A stretch of DNA of 64,000 bases from Streptomyces griseoviridis. GTDB lineage: Bacteria; Actinomycetota; Actinomycetes; Streptomycetales; Streptomycetaceae. Location: NCBI GenBank assembly GCA_014649155.1, contig BMSM01000004.1, positions 186,001-250,000 of the forward strand. Reading direction: 5' to 3'. The notes beneath the pieces are model-generated. The model was given only the letters and a program-made list of their open reading frames with translations, made no database searches and was not told the DNA's origin. The stretch's first letter is position 1, and the number at the start of each line of letters is the position of its first letter. Positions 61,773 through 64,000 of this stretch are shown here, piece after piece. The position numbers and the translations under genes are program-made.

Positions 61773-63192
61773 TCTTCCCCGGAAGGCGGTCACCAGGACC
61801 GCCAAACTGGCCGCGCTCCCGCTCGGCTTCGCCGGACGGGCCACCTGGGGACTCGGGAAGCGGATCGTGGGCGAGTCCGCCGAGCTGGTCGGCCAGCAGT
61901 TGCAGCAGCGCACCGCCGAGCAGCTGTTCAAGGTGCTCGGCGAGCTCAAGGGCGGGGCGATGAAGTTCGGCCAGGCCCTGTCCGTCTTCGAGTCCGCCCT
62001 GCCCGAGGAGATCGCCGGCCCCTACCGGGCGGCCCTGACCAAGCTTCAGGAGGCCGCTCCGCCGATGCCGACGCGCACGGTGCGCGCCGTCCTCGCCGAG
62101 CGCCTCGGTGCCGACTGGGAGGAGCTGTTCGAGCAGTTCGAGGACAAGCCCTCCGCGGCGGCTTCCATCGGCCAGGTGCACCGCGGTGTGTGGCACGACG
62201 GCCGCGAGGTCGCGGTCAAGGTCCAGTACCCGGGGGCCGGCGAGGCCCTCCTGTCGGATCTCAACCAGCTAGGCCGGTTCGCCCGGCTGCTGGGCCCGCT
62301 GATTCCCGGCCTGGACATCAAGCCGTTGATCACGGAGCTGAAGGACCGGGTGTCGGAGGAACTGGACTACGGTCTGGAGGCCCAGGCCCAGCGGGCCCAC
62401 GCCGAGGAGTTCGCCGACGACCCGGACATCGTGGTGCCGGACGTGGTCCGCCAGTGCGAGCAGGTCCTGATCACCGAGTGGATCGACGGGGTTCCGCTGT
62501 CCGAGGTCATCGCGGACGGCACGCCTGCCCAGCGGGACCGGGCCGGTCAGCTCCTCGCCCACTTCCTGTTCGCCGGGCCGGCCCGTACCGGCCTACTGCA
62601 CGCCGACCCCCACCCGGGTAACTTCCGGCTGCTGCCCGGCGGCCCGGACGGCGAGGACGACTGGCGGCTGGGCGTCCTGGACTTCGGCACCGTCGACCGC
62701 CTCCCGGGGGGTCTGCCGGCCACCATCGGCGCCTGTCTGCGCATGGCCCTGGACGGCGAGGCCGAGGCCGTCTACGAGGAGCTGCGCACAGAGGGCTTCG
62801 TCAAGGAGACGGTGGAACTGGACCCGGACGCGGTCCTCGACTATCTCCTGCCGATCATCGAGCCGGCCCAGGTCGACGCGTTCACCTTCAGCCGGGGCTG
62901 GATGCGCAGTCAGGCCGCCCGCATAGGCGACATCCGCTCTCCCGCGTACCAGCTGGGCAAGCAGCTCAACCTGCCGCCGGCGTATCTGCTGATCCACCGG
63001 GTGACCCTGAGCACGATCGGTGTGCTGTGCCAGCTCGGTGCCACGGTCCGGTTGCGCGAGGAGCTGGAGGCGTGGCTGCCGGGATTCCTCGCCGAGCCGT
63101 CCGTGGCGGAATCCGCAGAGAAAGAAGCAGAGAAAGAAGGGGAAGCAGAGGGGGCGGAAGGGGAGGACGAGGAGCGGGCGGCGGAGGCGTGA
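61765..63192 (+). CDS. ABC1/UbiB (AarF)-family atypical kinase
   Basis: A 475-residue atypical kinase. The ABC1 signature KxGQ is [11 protein letters not shown], the Ala-rich loop is [14 protein letters not shown], the ATP Lys is in AVKVQYPG, and the catalytic loop is HADPHPGNF with LDFGTVDRL as the metal motif. Such proteins support isoprenoid lipid or quinone metabolism. The C-terminal 30 residues are almost only Glu/Ala/Gly/Lys. GGAGGG precedes the ATG, inside the end of the ThiF-like gene. Confidence 0.94.
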   Translation: MSDLPRKAVTRTAKLAALPLGFAGRATWGLGKRIVGESAELVGQQLQQRTAEQLFKVLGELKGGAMKFGQALSVFESALPEEIAGPYRAALTKLQEAAPPMPTRTVRAVLAERLGADWEELFEQFEDKPSAAASIGQVHRGVWHDGREVAVKVQYPGAGEALLSDLNQLGRFARLLGPLIPGLDIKPLITELKDRVSEELDYGLEAQAQRAHAEEFADDPDIVVPDVVRQCEQVLITEWIDGVPLSEVIADGTPAQRDRAGQLLAHFLFAGPARTGLLHADPHPGNFRLLPGGPDGEDDWRLGVLDFGTVDRLPGGLPATIGACLRMALDGEAEAVYEELRTEGFVKETVELDPDAVLDYLLPIIEPAQVDAFTFSRGWMRSQAARIGDIRSPAYQLGKQLNLPPAYLLIHRVTLSTIGVLCQLGATVRLREELEAWLPGFLAEPSVAESAEKEAEKEGEAEGAEGEDEERAAEA

Positions 63193-63237
63193 GCACCGGC
63201 CACCGCTCCGCGCCCCGCGCCGGGGCCCCGGACGCGC

Positions 63238-63275
63238 CGCGGGGGCCGGTCCGTACGGACGGACCGGCCCCCGCG
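63238..63275. terminator. Bidirectional hairpin terminator after the ABC1 kinase gene
   Basis: A 17-bp perfect stem (63238-63254 with 63259-63275) with a four-base ACGG loop, between convergent genes. Confidence 0.87.
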
Positions 63276-63327
63276 AGGGAAGACTTCGCCTCCCGGCCTG
63301 GGAGGTCACCGCTTCAGGTGTGCTCGG

Positions 63328-63651
63328 TCACTGCATCAGGGCCATGGCCAGCGCGCGCCGGGCACGCAGGGAGGCGCGCTCGGCCCTGCGCTGCATCCGG
63401 CGGGCGGCCGCCAGGCGCAGGGCCCGGCGTTCCCGCTCGGCCTCGTGCAGCCGGTCGTGCATATGCGCACGGGCCAGGGCTTCTTGGATGAGTTGCATCT
63501 CTCGGGTCCTGTTCTGTCGCGAGTCGTTCGCGCCACTGGTGGTGAGGTCTTCGGGTGCGGAGCCTGCGGGCTCGTGGGTGGACGGCTTCATCGGGGCCTG
63601 CTTCATGGGGTCGTACGTGAGGGGACGGTCGATCGTGCCTGCGGTGTTCAT
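63328..63651 (-). CDS. Small basic coiled protein coupled to wblC
   Basis: A 107-residue protein. The N-terminal half is polar and disordered. The C-terminal half is a single very basic Arg/Ala/Glu helix (HDRLHEAERERRALRLAA, RRMQRRAERASLRARRALAM). Its ATG overlaps the wblC stop (ATGA), so it is made with WblC. A nucleic-acid or protein contact is plausible. No known family was recognised. Confidence 0.8.
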   Translation of the reverse strand: MNTAGTIDRPLTYDPMKQAPMKPSTHEPAGSAPEDLTTSGANDSRQNRTREMQLIQEALARAHMHDRLHEAERERRALRLAAARRMQRRAERASLRARRALAMALMQ

Positions 63652-64000
63652 GCTGTGACCGGGTTCTTCCGCGGACGGCCGCGCGGCCGCTTCCGGGCGA
63701 CGACGACCCCCTGCACGAACAGCTCGCCACCCCAGACGCCCCAGGGCTCGCGCCGCTCCTTGGCGCCGGCGAGGCAGGCCTCGATCAGCGGGCAGGTGCG
63801 GCAGAGGGACTTGGCGTACTCGACGTCCGCGGGCGACTCGGCGAAGAAGACCTCCGGGTCGTAGGAGCGGCACGGGACGGGTACGCCGAGGTTCTCGATG
63901 GCGTCGTCGAGCGCGGTGAGCGCGGTGAGCGGGATCAAGGCGGGGTCCTCCGTGGAGCCGGGCTTGGGGATGGTGCCGGAAGGTGGTACGGACGGGGCGT
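63648..64000 (-). CDS. wblC: WhiB-like regulator WblC/WhiB7, N-terminus beyond the window
   Basis: The frame stays open to the right edge, giving 117 visible residues. Cluster ligands are Cys in VPVPCRSYDPE and the three in CRTCPLIEAC; the WGVWGGELF turn and the AT-hook RPRGRPRK near the C-terminus identify WblC (WhiB7). It activates intrinsic antibiotic-resistance genes together with the principal sigma factor. A TTG at 63938 is a poor start; the text before it (APSVPPSGTIPKPGSTEDPA) matches the family N-terminus I recall, so the real start and the attenuator leader lie outside. Confidence 0.94.
   Translation of the reverse strand, partial: APSVPPSGTIPKPGSTEDPALIPLTALTALDDAIENLGVPVPCRSYDPEVFFAESPADVEYAKSLCRTCPLIEACLAGAKERREPWGVWGGELFVQGVVVARKRPRGRPRKNPVTA

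Noticed and set aside
63648..63938. TTG at 63938 as the wblC start
   Set aside because: The frame stays open to the window edge and the upstream residues match the remembered family N-terminus, so the start lies outside.

Overview
The window is chromosomal DNA from a Streptomyces species. The evidence is very high GC with strong third-position bias, many GTG starts, translationally coupled stop/start overlaps, and a set of genes typical of the genus: two WhiB-like proteins, the SigR/RsrA thiol-stress switch, SigH with its anti-sigma partner, the DasABC/DasR/NagB aminosugar system, epi-isozizaene synthase with its CYP170-type P450, and a B12-riboswitch-controlled NrdAB ribonucleotide reductase. 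Gene order resembles a conserved core segment of the Streptomyces chromosome, as far as I recall it; no alignment was run. No insertion sequence, prophage, integrase or CRISPR array was seen.

Layout. 0-2.9 kb: the N-terminus of a large unknown protein running off the left edge, a small NmrA/SnoaL operon with a divergent TetR regulator and two matching 17-bp operators, and a small zinc-ribbon protein. 3.0-6.6 kb: a family 2B encapsulin shell gene followed by a polyprenyl diphosphate synthase (a predicted enzyme nanocompartment), with a divergent cytoplasmic peptidoglycan amidase. 6.6-9.6 kb: a perfect 29-bp tandem repeat, a PLP-dependent deaminase, a Na+/H+ antiporter and a UBP zinc finger. 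9.9-15.2 kb: anti-sigma/SigH, a lipid kinase, WblE and a PdtaS-like sensor kinase. 15.4-22.5 kb: nagB, dasD-dasC-dasB-dasA and dasR, with five DasR-type operators (dre). 22.6-29.5 kb: a DUF3311/sodium-solute symporter pair, a cobalamin riboswitch, then nrdA-nrdB and an AraC-type nrdS. 29.5-32.0 kb: the epi-isozizaene/albaflavenone pair. 32.2-36.9 kb: peptide deformylase, a TPR protein, sigR-rsrA with a textbook SigR promoter, an alpha/beta hydrolase and a SRAP protein. 37-42.8 kb: M50-like protease, aroA, rsgA, sugE, TetR, hisN and a CBS protein. 42.8-44.9 kb: catalase and a divergent Fur-family regulator. 45-47.5 kb: two identical initiator tRNA genes bracketing a Sel1/TPR-repeat gene. 47.5-56.5 kb: UPF0182 membrane protein, PPA1309-type protein, PDZ-Lon secreted protease, MoaE, an epimerase, a zincin-like protein and a Nudix hydrolase. 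56.5-59.6 kb: an operon of two AIM24 proteins and a TerD-AIM24 fusion. 59.7-64.0 kb: YgjP-like metallopeptidase, a ThiF-like protein with a possible peptide-recognition N-terminus, an ABC1/UbiB kinase, a small basic protein and wblC (whiB7), which continues past the right edge.

How the parts work together. DasABC imports chitin oligosaccharides, DasD and NagB process them, and DasR represses the set through dre sites. SigR is autoregulated through its own promoter and probably makes a second, 55-residue-longer isoform. Adenosylcobalamin is predicted to switch off NrdAB. Catalase probably answers to the adjacent Fur-type repressor. The least-characterised parts are the encapsulin/prenyl synthase compartment, the TerD-AIM24 operon and the orphan ThiF-like protein.
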